Shown piece after piece: positions 16,469 to 25,926 of a stretch of 64,000 nt of DNA. The DNA lies in NCBI GenBank assembly GCA_965216025.1, contig CBDCEX010000013.1, positions 323,038 through 387,037 of the forward strand. Direction: 5' to 3'. The stretch's first letter is position 1; the number at the start of each line of letters is the position of its first letter. A model generated the notes under the pieces. The model was not told the DNA's origin, searched no databases, and was given only the letters and a program-made list of their open reading frames with translations. The stretch is from JADFQT01 sp965216025 (lineage in GTDB: Bacteria; Chloroflexota; Dehalococcoidia; Lucifugimonadales; UBA3495). The position numbers and the translations under genes are program-made.

Positions 16469-17820
16469 CTGGAGCCCCCCGCACTATCCGCTCCCCACCA
16501 TCTTTCCAGCCGCTCCTTGATCTCCTTCTCTTGCCCCTCGGTTGAGGGCTGGAAGTAGCGACGCCCTTGAACCGATGGCGGCAGGTAATCCTGCTCGGTG
16601 AAGTGGCCCTCGTACTCGTGGGCATACCGGTACCCTTTGCCGTACCCCATGCCCGACATCAACCCGGTCACCGCGTTGCGCAGGTGCAGCGGCACCGGAT
16701 CGTTGGGCAGCTTCCGCACATCCTCCAGGGCATTCTCCAGCGCCTGGTAGGCCGAGTTGCTCTTGGGCGCGGTGGCCAGATAAACCGTGGCCTCGGCCAG
16801 GGGTATTCGCGCCTCCGGCATCCCCAGAAAGTGCACCGCCTGCTGCATAGCCACCGCCACGGACAACGCTTCGGGCTGAGCCAGCCCAATATCCTCGGCG
16901 GCCAGGACCACCAAACGCCGAGCGATAAACAGCGGGTCTTCTCCGGCGTCAATCATGCGGGCCAGCCAGTAGAGCGCGCCGTCCGGCGAGGAGCCGCGCA
17001 CCGATTTTATAAACGCGGAGATGGTGTCGTAGTGACCATCCCCCGCCTTGTCATACAGGGGAGACCGGCGTTGCAGAGCGTCGGAAATGATCTCCTGAGT
17101 AATGATGCGGCGGCCTTCTTTTTCGACTGAAACCGGGTCCGCCGAAACCGCGTAGGCCGCGGTCTCCAGGGCGTTCAGCCCGATACGGGCGTCGCCATTG
17201 GCCACGTTAACCAGCTGCTCCAGGGCCTCGGGCTCCAGCTCCACCCCTAAATGACCCAATCCCCGCTCCTGGTCCGCCAAGGCCGCGGCAATGATGCTTT
17301 GCATTTCCTCGGGCAGCAGGGCCTGCAAAGCGAACACCCGGCATCGAGAGAGCAGGGGCGCTACCACCTCGAAGGATGGATTCTCCGTCGTGGCACCGAT
17401 AAACGTAACCGTCCCGTCTTCGACGTGGGGCAGGATCACATCCTGCTGGGCCTTGTTGAATCGGTGAATCTCGTCGACGAACAGAATGGTCCGTTGCTGA
17501 TACATCGCCTGGCGTTCCCGGGCCTCAGCGACGATCCGGCGCAGGTCGGCAACGCCCGAAGTGACGGCGCTTACCGGCTCGAAATGGGCTTGCGTAGCCC
17601 CGGCCACCAGCCGGGCCAGGGTAGTTTTGCCGCTGCCGGGCGGGCCCCAGAAGATGCAGGAGGGCAGCCGGTCGGCGGCTATGGCCCGCCGCAGCACCCG
17701 CTCCTCGGCCATGATGTGCTGCTGTCCAACGAACTCCTCAAAGGTTGCCGGGCGGATACGCTCGGCCAGCGGAGCCTGCTGCTTGGCCTGGGGCTGGCGT
17801 CCATGCTCGAATAAAGCCAC
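16465..17820 (-). CDS. rarA: Replication-associated recombination protein RarA (MgsA)
   Basis: This AAA+ ATPase works at stalled replication forks. After the N-terminal PLAERIRPATFEEFVGQQH it shows Walker A GPPGSGKTTLARLVAG, Walker B TILFVDEIHRFNKAQQD, sensor-1 FIGATTENPSFE and the arginine-finger-like LLSRCRVFAL. The MgsA C-terminal domain follows (YDTISAFIKSVRGSSPDGALYWLARM, and GMGYGKGYRYAHEYEGHF). The frame extends to 17856, but a GTG at 17820 with CCAGGAG seven bases upstream is the better start (about 451 aa). Its 3' end overlaps the convergent isochorismatase-fold gene. Confidence 0.94.
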   Translation of the reverse strand: MALFEHGRQPQAKQQAPLAERIRPATFEEFVGQQHIMAEERVLRRAIAADRLPSCIFWGPPGSGKTTLARLVAGATQAHFEPVSAVTSGVADLRRIVAEARERQAMYQQRTILFVDEIHRFNKAQQDVILPHVEDGTVTFIGATTENPSFEVVAPLLSRCRVFALQALLPEEMQSIIAAALADQERGLGHLGVELEPEALEQLVNVANGDARIGLNALETAAYAVSADPVSVEKEGRRIITQEIISDALQRRSPLYDKAGDGHYDTISAFIKSVRGSSPDGALYWLARMIDAGEDPLFIARRLVVLAAEDIGLAQPEALSVAVAMQQAVHFLGMPEARIPLAEATVYLATAPKSNSAYQALENALEDVRKLPNDPVPLHLRNAVTGLMSGMGYGKGYRYAHEYEGHFTEQDYLPPSVQGRRYFQPSTEGQEKEIKERLERWWGADSAGGSS

Positions 17821-17891
17821 GGTTATGCTCCTGGAACTTCTCGGTCCGCCCGGCATGCGTTTAGTCTGGCCAGGGTAGAGCTAAGCTGCCC

Positions 17892-18899
17892 CTAGCGGAA
17901 GTGGGGCATGACCTTCTGGGCGAAGAGCTCCATGGACTGGACCACCTCCCGGTGGGGAAGCATGCCGCCGGTGTTGAACCAGCACATGAACTCCTGTGGG
18001 TTGAACAACTCCCGAAAGAATTTCAGCTTGGCAACCACCTGCTCCGGTGTGCCGATGGCGGCAAAGTCCGAACGCACCTCTTCGTAGTCCCGACTGGCCG
18101 CCCGAGCAGCGGGTCCGGACCGGTTCTGCCGCAGCGTGCCCAGATAGTTGTTGATGGTTAACTTGTACCCGCTTTTGATTTTGTCGGAGTCTTCCGTAAC
18201 ATAAACCGGCAGGTTGATATTGACCCTTTTCGACCCGGCATTATGTCCACTTCGGGCCAGAGCGCTCCGATAGTCCTCCAGGCCGGTCAGGGCCCCCTCC
18301 CTGGACACCACCAACGGCGCCACCAGAATGTTGTGTCCCAGCTCCCCGACCAGCCCAAAGGTGTCAGCGCTATTGGCGGCAATGTATACCGGCGGATAGG
18401 GCTGCTGAGCGGGTTTAGGAACCACGTTAACTTCCTGAACCTGGTAGAACTCGCCGCTGAAGCAGGCCTCCTCCCGGGTCCAGGCGTGGATGATCAATTC
18501 CAGAGCCTCCAAGAACCGGGCCCGGCCCTCCTCCATATCCACACCATAACCGGCGTACTGGCGTGGTTGGGAGCCTCGCCCAATACCGAATATGGCCCGA
18601 CCCTCGGACAGCAGGTCCAGCGTGGCCACCTCTTCAGCAAGCCGGACCGGCTGGTGCAACGGCACCAGATTAACCGCGGTGCCAATCTTGATCCGCTCGG
18701 TTACCTGGGCGATGGCCGAGGCCAGCAGTAGCGGGGCGGGCATGACGGAGAACCGGGGGTTGAAATGCAGTTCGGCCAGCCACACCTGGTCGAAGCCCAG
18801 CTCGTCCGCCAATATGGCCTGGGCAATAGTGTCCTGGTAGCGGAGTTGGGGAGTTTGCTCCACACCGCAGGGCAACTGATAAAAAACGCCAAATTCCAT
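17892..18899 (-). CDS. LLM-class flavin-dependent oxidoreductase
   Basis: This luciferase-like monooxygenase of 335 aa shows FGVFYQLPCG, LADELGFDQVWLAELHFNPRFSVMPAP, IGTAVNLVPLHQPVRLAEEVATLDLLSEGRAIFGIGRGS and PPVYIAANSADTFGLVGELGHN. These are signatures of the TIM-barrel bacterial-luciferase family, which uses FMNH2 or F420. The substrate cannot be predicted. The gene follows rarA on the same strand by 72 bases. Such genes are plentiful in SAR202-type Chloroflexota, a weak taxonomic hint. Confidence 0.88.
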   Translation of the reverse strand: MEFGVFYQLPCGVEQTPQLRYQDTIAQAILADELGFDQVWLAELHFNPRFSVMPAPLLLASAIAQVTERIKIGTAVNLVPLHQPVRLAEEVATLDLLSEGRAIFGIGRGSQPRQYAGYGVDMEEGRARFLEALELIIHAWTREEACFSGEFYQVQEVNVVPKPAQQPYPPVYIAANSADTFGLVGELGHNILVAPLVVSREGALTGLEDYRSALARSGHNAGSKRVNINLPVYVTEDSDKIKSGYKLTINNYLGTLRQNRSGPAARAASRDYEEVRSDFAAIGTPEQVVAKLKFFRELFNPQEFMCWFNTGGMLPHREVVQSMELFAQKVMPHFR

Positions 18900-18980
18900 T
18901 TAAATATCCCGTTAAATATCCCGAATCCTAGACCGGAATGCGCCCCTTGCTTAAGAGCCTTTGTGAGATGCATTCTTCTC

Positions 18981-19057
18981 GTCATTGCGAGCAAAGCAAT
19001 CTAGCCCCTTTGGGATTGCTTCGTCGTCCCGATTACATCTGGACTTCTCGCAATGAC
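18981..19057. repeat. Short GTCATTGCGAG repeat
   Basis: 77 bases bounded by GTCATTGCGAG and CTCGCAATGAC, with inner AAGCAATCT and GGATTGCTTCG that can pair. It is a minimal version of the composite repeat at 9844-10151. A small CCCCTCT/AGGGGG hairpin follows at 19066-19083, just after the pccB stop on the minus strand. Confidence 0.8.
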
Positions 19058-19070
19058 ATTTTAAACCCCT

Positions 19071-20651
19071 CTAAAGGGGGATATTTCCGTGCTTCTTGGC
19101 GGGCAGGCTGTCCCGCTTGTTCCGCAACATCTCCAAGGACTTTATGATCATCGGCCGGGTCTCCGCCGGATCCACCACGTCGTCCAGATAACCCCGATTG
19201 GCGGCCACGTAGGGATTGGTGAATTTGTCCTGATAGTCTTGGGCCAGGTTCCGTCGCAGAGCCTGAGCATCCTCCGCCTGGGCCAGCTCTTCCCGATATA
19301 TTATGTTAACCGCCCCTTCCGGTCCCATCACAGCGATTTCCGCCGAGGGCCAGGCCAGGTTGATGTCGGTCCGCAGGTGTTTGCTGCTCATGACAATATA
19401 CGCCCCGCCGTAGGCCTTGCGGGTGATAACCCCTATCTTGGGCACGGTAGCTTCGGCGTAAGCGAAGATCAGCTTGGCTCCGTGCCGTATGATGCCGCCG
19501 TATTCCTGGTCCACCCCAGGCATGAACCCGGGAACGTCCACCAGTGTCACCAGAGGGATGTTGAAGCAGTCGCAGAAGCGGACGAAGCGCGCCGCTTTGC
19601 CTGAAGCGTTGATGTCCAGCACACCGGCCAAATAGGCCGGCTGATTACCCACCAGACCAACCGAGCGCCCGTTAAACCGCCCGAAACCGACCACGACGTT
19701 GGGCGCGAAGCTGGATTGGACCTCCATGAAGTCCTCTTCATCCACAATCCGGTAGATGATGTCTCTGACGTCATAGGGGCGATTCGGATCATCCGGAACC
19801 AAATAGCGCAATTCCGGATCGCTGCGGGTCGGCGGATCATCGGTGGGTATAGTCGGCGCGTCGTCCATGTTATTCGGGGGAAGAAAGCTGAGCAGCCGTC
19901 TCACCTCCTCCAAACATTCCTCCTCGCTCTCGTAGACGAAGTGGGCCACACCGCTGCGAGAGGCGTGGGTGTCGGCGCCCCCCAACTCCTCATGGGTTAC
20001 CTCGGCACCGGTCACAGTCTTGACCACATCGGGGCCGGTGATGTACATCTGCCCGGTGCCCCTGACCATGAAGATAAAGTCGGTGATGGCCGGCGAGTAA
20101 ACCGCGCCGCCGGCGGCCGGGCCCATGATGACTGAGATCTGGGGCACCACTCCGGAATATAGGGTGTTCCTGAGGAAGATATCGCCATAAGCCGCCAGGC
20201 TATTGGCCCCTTCCTGGATGCGAGCGCCCCCCGAATCGTTCAGGCCCACCACCGGACAGCCGGTCTTGCCCGCCAGGTCCATGACCTTGCAGATCTTTTG
20301 GCCCACGGCTTCCGACAGGGAACCGCCGAAGACGGTGAAGTCCTGAGCGTAGGCAAAAACCTGGCGTCCGTCGACCTGGCCATATCCAGTGACCACAGCG
20401 TCGCCCAAAAACTTCCGTTCCGCCAGCCCGAAGTCGGTGGCGCGATGGGTTACGAAGGAGTCCATCTCCTGGAAAGTACCCTCATCCATCAGCTTGGCCA
20501 GCCGCTCCCTAGCGGTGAGCTTTCCACGGCTGTGCTGCGCATCGATGCGCTGCTGGCCCCCACCCTTTTGGGCTTGCTGGCGCATCTCGTTGAGGGCTTC
20601 CATCTTCTGGTCGATGGCCCGGTTCCCTATGCCCCGGTTCTCTGATGCCAC
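19071..20651 (-). CDS. pccB: Acyl-CoA carboxylase carboxyltransferase subunit (propionyl-CoA carboxylase beta type)
   Basis: The 526-aa carboxyltransferase transfers CO2 from carboxybiotin to an acyl-CoA, probably propionyl-CoA. It has the N-terminal GKLTARERLAKLMDEGTF, the acyl-CoA-binding oxyanion region DSGGARIQEGANSLA and GPAAGGAVYSPA, and the biotin-side PGFMPGVDQEYGGIIRHGAK. It ends with the family-typical KKHGNIPL. Biotin carboxylase and carrier subunits are not adjacent. If the substrate is propionyl-CoA, the product would feed a cobalamin-dependent methylmalonyl-CoA mutase, in line with the B12 genes here. An ISAs1 copy lies 88 bases upstream of the start codon and may have separated the gene from its promoter. 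Confidence 0.92.
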   Translation of the reverse strand: MASENRGIGNRAIDQKMEALNEMRQQAQKGGGQQRIDAQHSRGKLTARERLAKLMDEGTFQEMDSFVTHRATDFGLAERKFLGDAVVTGYGQVDGRQVFAYAQDFTVFGGSLSEAVGQKICKVMDLAGKTGCPVVGLNDSGGARIQEGANSLAAYGDIFLRNTLYSGVVPQISVIMGPAAGGAVYSPAITDFIFMVRGTGQMYITGPDVVKTVTGAEVTHEELGGADTHASRSGVAHFVYESEEECLEEVRRLLSFLPPNNMDDAPTIPTDDPPTRSDPELRYLVPDDPNRPYDVRDIIYRIVDEEDFMEVQSSFAPNVVVGFGRFNGRSVGLVGNQPAYLAGVLDINASGKAARFVRFCDCFNIPLVTLVDVPGFMPGVDQEYGGIIRHGAKLIFAYAEATVPKIGVITRKAYGGAYIVMSSKHLRTDINLAWPSAEIAVMGPEGAVNIIYREELAQAEDAQALRRNLAQDYQDKFTNPYVAANRGYLDDVVDPAETRPMIIKSLEMLRNKRDSLPAKKHGNIPL

Positions 20652-20739
20652 TTACTTTCCCCCGGTTTGCAGCCATGGCGAAGCAGGCTCATGCTAGCAG
20701 AGGCCCGGTATTCCATGCAAGACGGCAAGGCAGGAGATG

Positions 20740-22012
20740 CAGGGCCTTTTCATTTTCTCAAAATAGTATAAAATTATTACCAGTTTAAGCGGGAGGGAAG
20801 GATGATGACTTTGAGAGAAACGCTGGATTTGGTGCCTGACTTCCGGAGTAGCCAAGGGCGACGCCACTCTTTGGGGGCGATCCTGGCCTTGGCCACCTGT
20901 GCCATGCTGTGCGGCGCCCGCAGCTTATACGCCATAGCTCAATGGGGGCGGGACCAAGGGGGTGCTACGGCGCAGCTTTTGGGGTTCAGCCAGGAGAAGA
21001 CACCCTGCGTGGCCACCCTCCACCGGGTGTTCAAGGGCCTGGACGTGGCGGCCTTTGAGGCAGAAGTCGGCAACTGGCTGGCAAATAGCGGGGTAGAGGC
21101 GGATGACCCCCTGTCCCTGGACGGGAAAACCTTGCGAGGGGTCCACGGCCAAGAGATACCCGGGGTCCATCTGGTGTCGGCCTACGCTAGCCGCGCTGGG
21201 GCAGTGCTGGCGCAGGTAGCTGCGCCGGGCAAAGGGGAAGAATTGGCGGCGGTCAAAGAAGTATTGGGCCAGGTACCCCTGAAGGGTCGGGTAGTAGTGG
21301 CTGATGCCTTACTGACCCAACGGAAAGTCTGTGAGCAGATTGTGGCAGGCGGCGGAGAGTATCTGCTGCCAGTTAAAGAGAATCAGCCCACCTTGCGCCG
21401 AGACCTGGAGGTGGCTTTTTCCCCTGCTAGGAACTGAGAGGGCTGGTGGGCCAACCGTACCTCCCTGGCTGGCAGCGGAGTGGCGAGCACGCGGGGCCAA
21501 GCTGACGGTCTGGGCCGATGCTCCAGTAAAGCGGCGTCATGGGCGGCTGGAGCGGCGAGAGTTGTGGGCCTTGGCCGACCCAGAGCTAAATGGCTACGTG
21601 GGCAGCGCTGGGACGGTCGGGGAAGCGTGGCCGCATCTGCAACAGGTGTGTCGGCTAGAGCGCCAGCGGGTCGTGAAGGGCAAGAAACAGGTGGCTGTGA
21701 GCTATGCAATTAGCAGTCTCCCAGCCACTGATGCCGATGCCAGGCGATTGTTGAGCCTTTCCCGTGGGCACTGGGGCATCGAGAACCGCCTCCACTGGGT
21801 ACGGGATGTGACCTTCGACGAGGACCGCTCTCAGGTGCGCACTGGGGCCGCCCCTCAGGTTCTGGCGGGCCCGCGGAACCTGGTCATCAGCTTGGTACGC
21901 CGGGCTGGGCATTCCAACGTAGCCGCTGCACTACGCCGCCACAAAGCCCATCTCAGCGAAGCTTTCGACATGATGGGCTTTACCTACCAGGCAGGAGAAT
22001 GAAAAGGCCCTG
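20740..22012 (+). mobile_element. ISAs1-family insertion sequence, copy 2 (complete)
   Basis: 1,273 bp with terminal inverted repeats CAGGGCCTTTTCATT at 20740 and its exact complement ending at 22012. It is flanked by a perfect 10-bp target duplication GCAGGAGATG at 20730-20739 and 22013-22022, typical of the family. It sits between divergent pccB and folP. Confidence 0.97.
20802..22002 (+). CDS. ISAs1-family DDE transposase, split into two frames
   Basis: Parts 20802-21437 and about 21415-22002 correspond to the halves described for copy 1, with the same catalytic motifs (SLDGKTLRG; GHWGIENRLHW) and the same +1 change at GCTTTTTCCCCT (21414-21425). There are only scattered substitutions against copy 1, for example RDVTF in place of RNVTF. 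The intact ends and exact target duplication show this insertion is recent, so a source able to transpose existed while already carrying the frameshift or shortly before it. Confidence 0.87.
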
Positions 22013-22080
22013 GCAGGAGATGCCGGTGTACAATAAAGGGCGATTTAAAAACGTTACCAAAGCGACCCAAGAGTCTGCGA

Positions 22081-22965
22081 ATGGGAATGCCCCGATCAAA
22101 TCCACTCACGAATCCGCTCACCTCTCCCCAGCTAAAGGTAGCCAACAGCGAACCACTGATCTGGGGCCGGCGCACCTACATAATGGGAATCATCAACGTT
22201 AGCCCTGATTCCTTTGCCGGAGATGGGCTTGGTTCGGACCTGCCGGCCGTCGTCGAACAGGCGCTGCGGTTCCAGGCCGAGGGAGCCGACCTGCTGGACC
22301 TCGGCGCCCAGTCGACGCGCCCCGGCCACACTCAGATTTCCGTCGAGGAGGAGCTGGCCCGCCTGCTGCCGGCCCTGGAAGCCGTTGTCCCTGAAGTTGC
22401 TCTGCCCATTAGCGTGGACACCTACCGGTCCCCGGTGGCTAGTCGCGCGGTGGAGGCCGGAGCCAATCTGATCAACGACATATGGGGCCTAAAGGCCGAC
22501 CCGAAAATCGCCGAGGTAGCCGCCCACCACGGCGTGCCTTTAATTCTAATGCACAATCAGAAAGGGACCGATTACCAGGAACTGCTGCCCGACATATTCG
22601 CCAGCTTGCGCCAAAGTATCCTGCTAGCCACCGGCGCCGGTGTCGAACCTCGAAACATCATCCTGGACCCTGGAATTGGCTTCGGCAAGACTCCGGACCA
22701 CAACCTGGAAATTCTGCGGAGACTGGCTGAGTTTCGGGCTTTGGACCATCCCCTGCTGGTGGGCACCTCCCGCAAATCCACCATCGGCCGGGTGCTTGAC
22801 CTGCCCGTCGACCAGCGGGTTGAGGGCACCGCGGCTACCGTGGCGCTTTCCATAGCTGGGGGCGCAGATATCGTGCGGGTCCACGATGTCAAAGAGATGG
22901 TTCGGGTGTGCCGCATGACCGACGCCATCGTGCGAAACTGGAGGCCTGCCGGATGGACGCCCTAA
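22081..22965 (+). CDS. folP: Dihydropteroate synthase
   Basis: This enzyme joins p-aminobenzoate to hydroxymethyl-dihydropterin diphosphate in folate synthesis. The 294-aa protein has the signatures YIMGIINVSPDSFAGDG, LLDLGAQSTRPGH, ISVDTYRSPVASRAVEAGANLINDIWG, ILDPGIGFGKT, LVGTSRKSTIGRVL and the final IVRVHDVKEMV. The first ATG is used, but starts a few residues later are possible. The 25-aa leader before LIWGRRTYIMG is longer than usual. The ISAs1 insertion ends only 68 bases upstream, so the promoter is probably new or IS-borne. It overlaps folK by 13 bases. Confidence 0.95.
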   Translation: MGMPRSNPLTNPLTSPQLKVANSEPLIWGRRTYIMGIINVSPDSFAGDGLGSDLPAVVEQALRFQAEGADLLDLGAQSTRPGHTQISVEEELARLLPALEAVVPEVALPISVDTYRSPVASRAVEAGANLINDIWGLKADPKIAEVAAHHGVPLILMHNQKGTDYQELLPDIFASLRQSILLATGAGVEPRNIILDPGIGFGKTPDHNLEILRRLAEFRALDHPLLVGTSRKSTIGRVLDLPVDQRVEGTAATVALSIAGGADIVRVHDVKEMVRVCRMTDAIVRNWRPAGWTP

Positions 22966-23483
22966 CCGCCTATCTGGGCCTGGGCGCCAACCTGGGAGAG
23001 CGGGAAGTTCACCTGGCTCGGGCTGTCCATCTGTTGGCGGAAAGCCCGGCGGTCCAGATATCCCGGTCTTCTTCCATTTATCAAACGGCTCCCTGGGGAT
23101 ACCTGGAACAGCCGGATTTTCTCAACAGCGTGCTGGAGATAGAGACGACTTTAGACCCGGTGCCGTTATTGGAACTGACCCAGAGCATAGAGCGGCGGAT
23201 TGGCCGGCAGCCAGGAATACGCTTCGGACCCAGGCTGATCGATGTCGACATCCTGCTTTACGGCGAACAGTCGGTACGACTTGAGGAGCCGGACCTCCAG
23301 ATTCCCCACCCCAGGATGCATCTCCGAGCATTTGTACTGGTGCCGCTGGCAGAGCTGGCGCCAGGCCTGATCTTGCCAGCATTCTCGGCCGGGGTTGAAG
23401 AGTTGCGAGACGGCGTAGACGGCAGGGAGGGCGTGATATTCTGGGGTCCGCCGCCGGCTGTGGCCCCGGATGGCAGTTCTTGA
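22953..23483 (+). CDS. folK: 2-amino-4-hydroxy-6-hydroxymethyldihydropteridine diphosphokinase
   Basis: It makes the pterin diphosphate used by FolP. The ATG at 22953 overlaps the folP end and gives 176 aa, the family length. It shows AYLGLGANLGEREVHLARAV, the substrate-binding SSIYQTAPWGYLEQPDFLNSV, and the HPPK signature GPRLIDVDILLYGEQ followed by IPHPRMHLRAFVLVPLAELAP. Translational coupling with folP is likely. Confidence 0.94.
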   Translation: MDALTAYLGLGANLGEREVHLARAVHLLAESPAVQISRSSSIYQTAPWGYLEQPDFLNSVLEIETTLDPVPLLELTQSIERRIGRQPGIRFGPRLIDVDILLYGEQSVRLEEPDLQIPHPRMHLRAFVLVPLAELAPGLILPAFSAGVEELRDGVDGREGVIFWGPPPAVAPDGSS

Positions 23484-23680
23484 AATTAAAAATGTTTCCA
23501 GCAAGATCATATATCCCATAGGAACTCCTCCGGTTGACAATCTCATCAGCCTACCCCATATTTGTATAGGCGATTTTACCTTTCCGATTTGCAACCTGGT
23601 TAGCAACCCTAGTAGCGGCCAGGCATACGGAAAAATAAGAGGCGAAATAGCCAAAATATTTCGTCCGCAAGGAGATAGGG

Positions 23681-25306
23681 ATGGCCGAGAAGCAACTGTT
23701 ATTCGATGAAGAAGCCCGCGCCAGCCTGATGCGAGGCGTGAACCACTTGGGGCGATTGGTAGGGGTCACTCTTGGGCCCAGCGGGCGTAACGTCCTGCTC
23801 TCCCGGGTTTGGGCCTTGCCGGTGGTGTGCAGCGACGGCGTTACCATCGCCAAAGAGGTGGAACTGCCCGACGCGTATGAAAACATGGGCGCTCAGCTGG
23901 TGAAAGAGGCGGCGGCCAAGACCAACGACGTGGTGGGAGACGGCACCACAACCTCTGTGGTGCTCGCCCAGTCAATAGTCCGCGGTGGTTTTAAGAACAT
24001 CGCGGCGGGCGCCAACGGGCTATCCCTCAAGGCCGGAATCGATAAGGCCGTGGCTGTCGTCATTGATGAAATAGCCCGGATGTCAATCTCGGTGCAAGAC
24101 CAGGAGCAGGTGCGCCGGGTAGCCGCCCTGTCCGCTCACGAGGAAGCCATGGCCGGGATGATTGCGGAAGCCATGGATAAAGTGGGACGGGAAGGCGTCA
24201 TCACCGTCGAGGAGTCCAAAACCCTGACCGACGAAATCGACGTGGTTGAAGGCATGCGCCTGGACCGAGGTTACCTCTCGCCTCACTTCGTCACCGATCC
24301 CGAGCGCATGGAGGTAAGCCTGGAAGAACCCCTGTTTTTGATCACCGACCGAAAGCTAAGCTCGACCAGCGACATCGTCCCGACTCTGGAGAAGGTCGCT
24401 CAGGCTGGTCGCCGTCCCCTGGTGGTAATCGCCGAGGACGTAGATGGGGAGGCCTTGGCAACCCTGGTGGTAAACAAGATTCGGGGCATGCTCGACTGCG
24501 TGGCCATTAAGGCGCCGGGCTTCGGGGACCGCCGCAAGGCGCTCCTGGAAGACATGGCCATTATGACCGGCGGCACCGTAATCAGCAGCGATACCGGCCT
24601 GGGGCTGGATTCGGTGGAAATCTCCCACTTGGGGTCCGCGCGCAGGCTGATGGTGCTGAAGGACGAAACAACTATCGTTGAAGGTCGTGGCCCAGTGGAC
24701 GCGCTGCAGGGCCGCATTGAGCAGCTTCGGGTGCAAATAGAAGACACTACCTCGGACTATGACCGGGAGAAGCTGCAAGAGCGTCTCGCCTCCCTGGCCG
24801 GAGGAGTGGCCGTGATCAAGGTGGGCGCCGCCACCGAGCCCGAGCTGAACGAGCGCAAGTCCCGGGCGGAGGACGCTTTATCGGCAACCCGTGCCGCAGT
24901 TGAGGAAGGGATCGTTCCGGGTGGCGGGGTGACCCTGGTTCGGACGGAAGGGCTATTGCGGGACTTGGAAAGCAGTCTGTCCGGCGAAGTGGCCCTGGGA
25001 GCGCGTCTGGTAAGGGAGGCTCTGAGCGCACCCCTAACCCTGATCGCGGAAAACTCCGGGCATCGGGGAGAAGTGGTGTTGGAACACGTCCGCGAGGGAG
25101 AGGGAGACTGGGGCTTCGACGCGGAGGTTGGCGAGTACACCAACCTGATGGAACGGGGCATTATCGATCCCGCCAAGGTGGTTCGGTCCGCGCTGCAAAA
25201 CGCGGGCAGCATCGCGGGAATGATGCTGACGACCCAAGCGGTGGTGACCGAGATTCCGAAACACGTGCCCCTGCCCGCCGACATTCAGGACTTCATGCAC
25301 GACTAA
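23681..25306 (+). CDS. groL: Chaperonin GroEL (Hsp60), divergent
   Basis: The 541-aa group I chaperonin keeps the core residues: VTLGPSGRNVLL, SDGVTIAKEVEL, the ATP-binding VVGDGTTTSVVLAQ, RDG-type GKVGREGVITVEE, KAPGFGDRRK, GGVAVIKVGAATE and the C-terminal equatorial EEGIVPGGGVTL. It departs from typical GroEL in the 'stem loop' (RVWALPVVCSDG instead of the usual KKFGAPTITNDG). It lacks the GGM-repeat tail, ending PADIQDFMHD, and has no groES beside it. No CIRCE operator (TTAGCACTC inverted repeat) is visible upstream. TTGACA at 23534-23539 may be the -35 region. It is likely a second, specialised chaperonin paralogue. SD AAGGAGA lies before the ATG. Confidence 0.92.
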   Translation: MAEKQLLFDEEARASLMRGVNHLGRLVGVTLGPSGRNVLLSRVWALPVVCSDGVTIAKEVELPDAYENMGAQLVKEAAAKTNDVVGDGTTTSVVLAQSIVRGGFKNIAAGANGLSLKAGIDKAVAVVIDEIARMSISVQDQEQVRRVAALSAHEEAMAGMIAEAMDKVGREGVITVEESKTLTDEIDVVEGMRLDRGYLSPHFVTDPERMEVSLEEPLFLITDRKLSSTSDIVPTLEKVAQAGRRPLVVIAEDVDGEALATLVVNKIRGMLDCVAIKAPGFGDRRKALLEDMAIMTGGTVISSDTGLGLDSVEISHLGSARRLMVLKDETTIVEGRGPVDALQGRIEQLRVQIEDTTSDYDREKLQERLASLAGGVAVIKVGAATEPELNERKSRAEDALSATRAAVEEGIVPGGGVTLVRTEGLLRDLESSLSGEVALGARLVREALSAPLTLIAENSGHRGEVVLEHVREGEGDWGFDAEVGEYTNLMERGIIDPAKVVRSALQNAGSIAGMMLTTQAVVTEIPKHVPLPADIQDFMHD

Positions 25307-25360
25307 TTCCCTGGACTAATTCCTACGTGGTCTGCTGAACTCTGCCAGAGAAGAGGACGA

Positions 25361-25879
25361 ATGCTGGACCGGGGCTCCATACTCCACCTGGTCCAGAACT
25401 CGCCGCCTCTATTGGCCGGCTTTCCCTCTTTGGACCAGCAGCTCCAGCCCAACGGGTTCGACCTGACCCTTGGCCAAGTTGCTCGGTTGACCTCAGCCGG
25501 TTACATGGGAAACGGTCCGGACCAGCGGGGGTTGAGCGATACCCAGCTCTTGGAATTCGACCGGTCGGGCTGGCTGCACCTGGCTACCGGTTCCTACCTA
25601 ATCACCTTCAACGAGGTGGTCAATCTTCCCCTGGATTTGATGGCTCTCGGCCGCCCCCGCTCCAGTCTGCTCCGTAGCGGGGTCAGCATTCACACCGCGG
25701 TTTGGGACGCCGGGTACCAGGGTCGTTCCCAGGCTCTGTTGAGCGTCTATAATCCAGATGGGTACCAGGTTCAAAAAGACGCCAGGCTGCTACAACTGGT
25801 ATTCTTTCGGCTGGAGCAACCCTTGAACCAAGGCTACCAAGGACGATTTCTGGGGGAAAATCTCCAACCGCCGGGTTAA
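25361..25879 (+). CDS. dcd: dCTP deaminase / dUTP diphosphatase family protein
   Basis: At 172 aa the protein has the trimeric dUTPase fold: QPNGFDLTLGQV, the signature GRPRSSLLRSGVSIHTAVWDAGYQGR (about 103-128), and a C-terminal LLQLVFFRLE strand with the flexible QGYQGRFLGENLQ end. The Arg-Ser-Ser-Leu and AVWDAGYxG motifs occur in Dcd and in archaeal-type dUTPases. Which reaction it performs, or whether it does both, cannot be settled by eye. It lies 54 bases after groEL and is probably co-transcribed. Confidence 0.88.
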   Translation: MLDRGSILHLVQNSPPLLAGFPSLDQQLQPNGFDLTLGQVARLTSAGYMGNGPDQRGLSDTQLLEFDRSGWLHLATGSYLITFNEVVNLPLDLMALGRPRSSLLRSGVSIHTAVWDAGYQGRSQALLSVYNPDGYQVQKDARLLQLVFFRLEQPLNQGYQGRFLGENLQPPG

Positions 25880-25926
25880 GATTATGCCCGGGTTAAGAAT
25901 ATTCCTGGATATTACACCAAGAAAAC

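Noticed and set aside
23484..23680. CIRCE heat-shock operator before groEL
   Set aside because: Only TTAGCAACCC is present. The 9-base inverted partner is missing.
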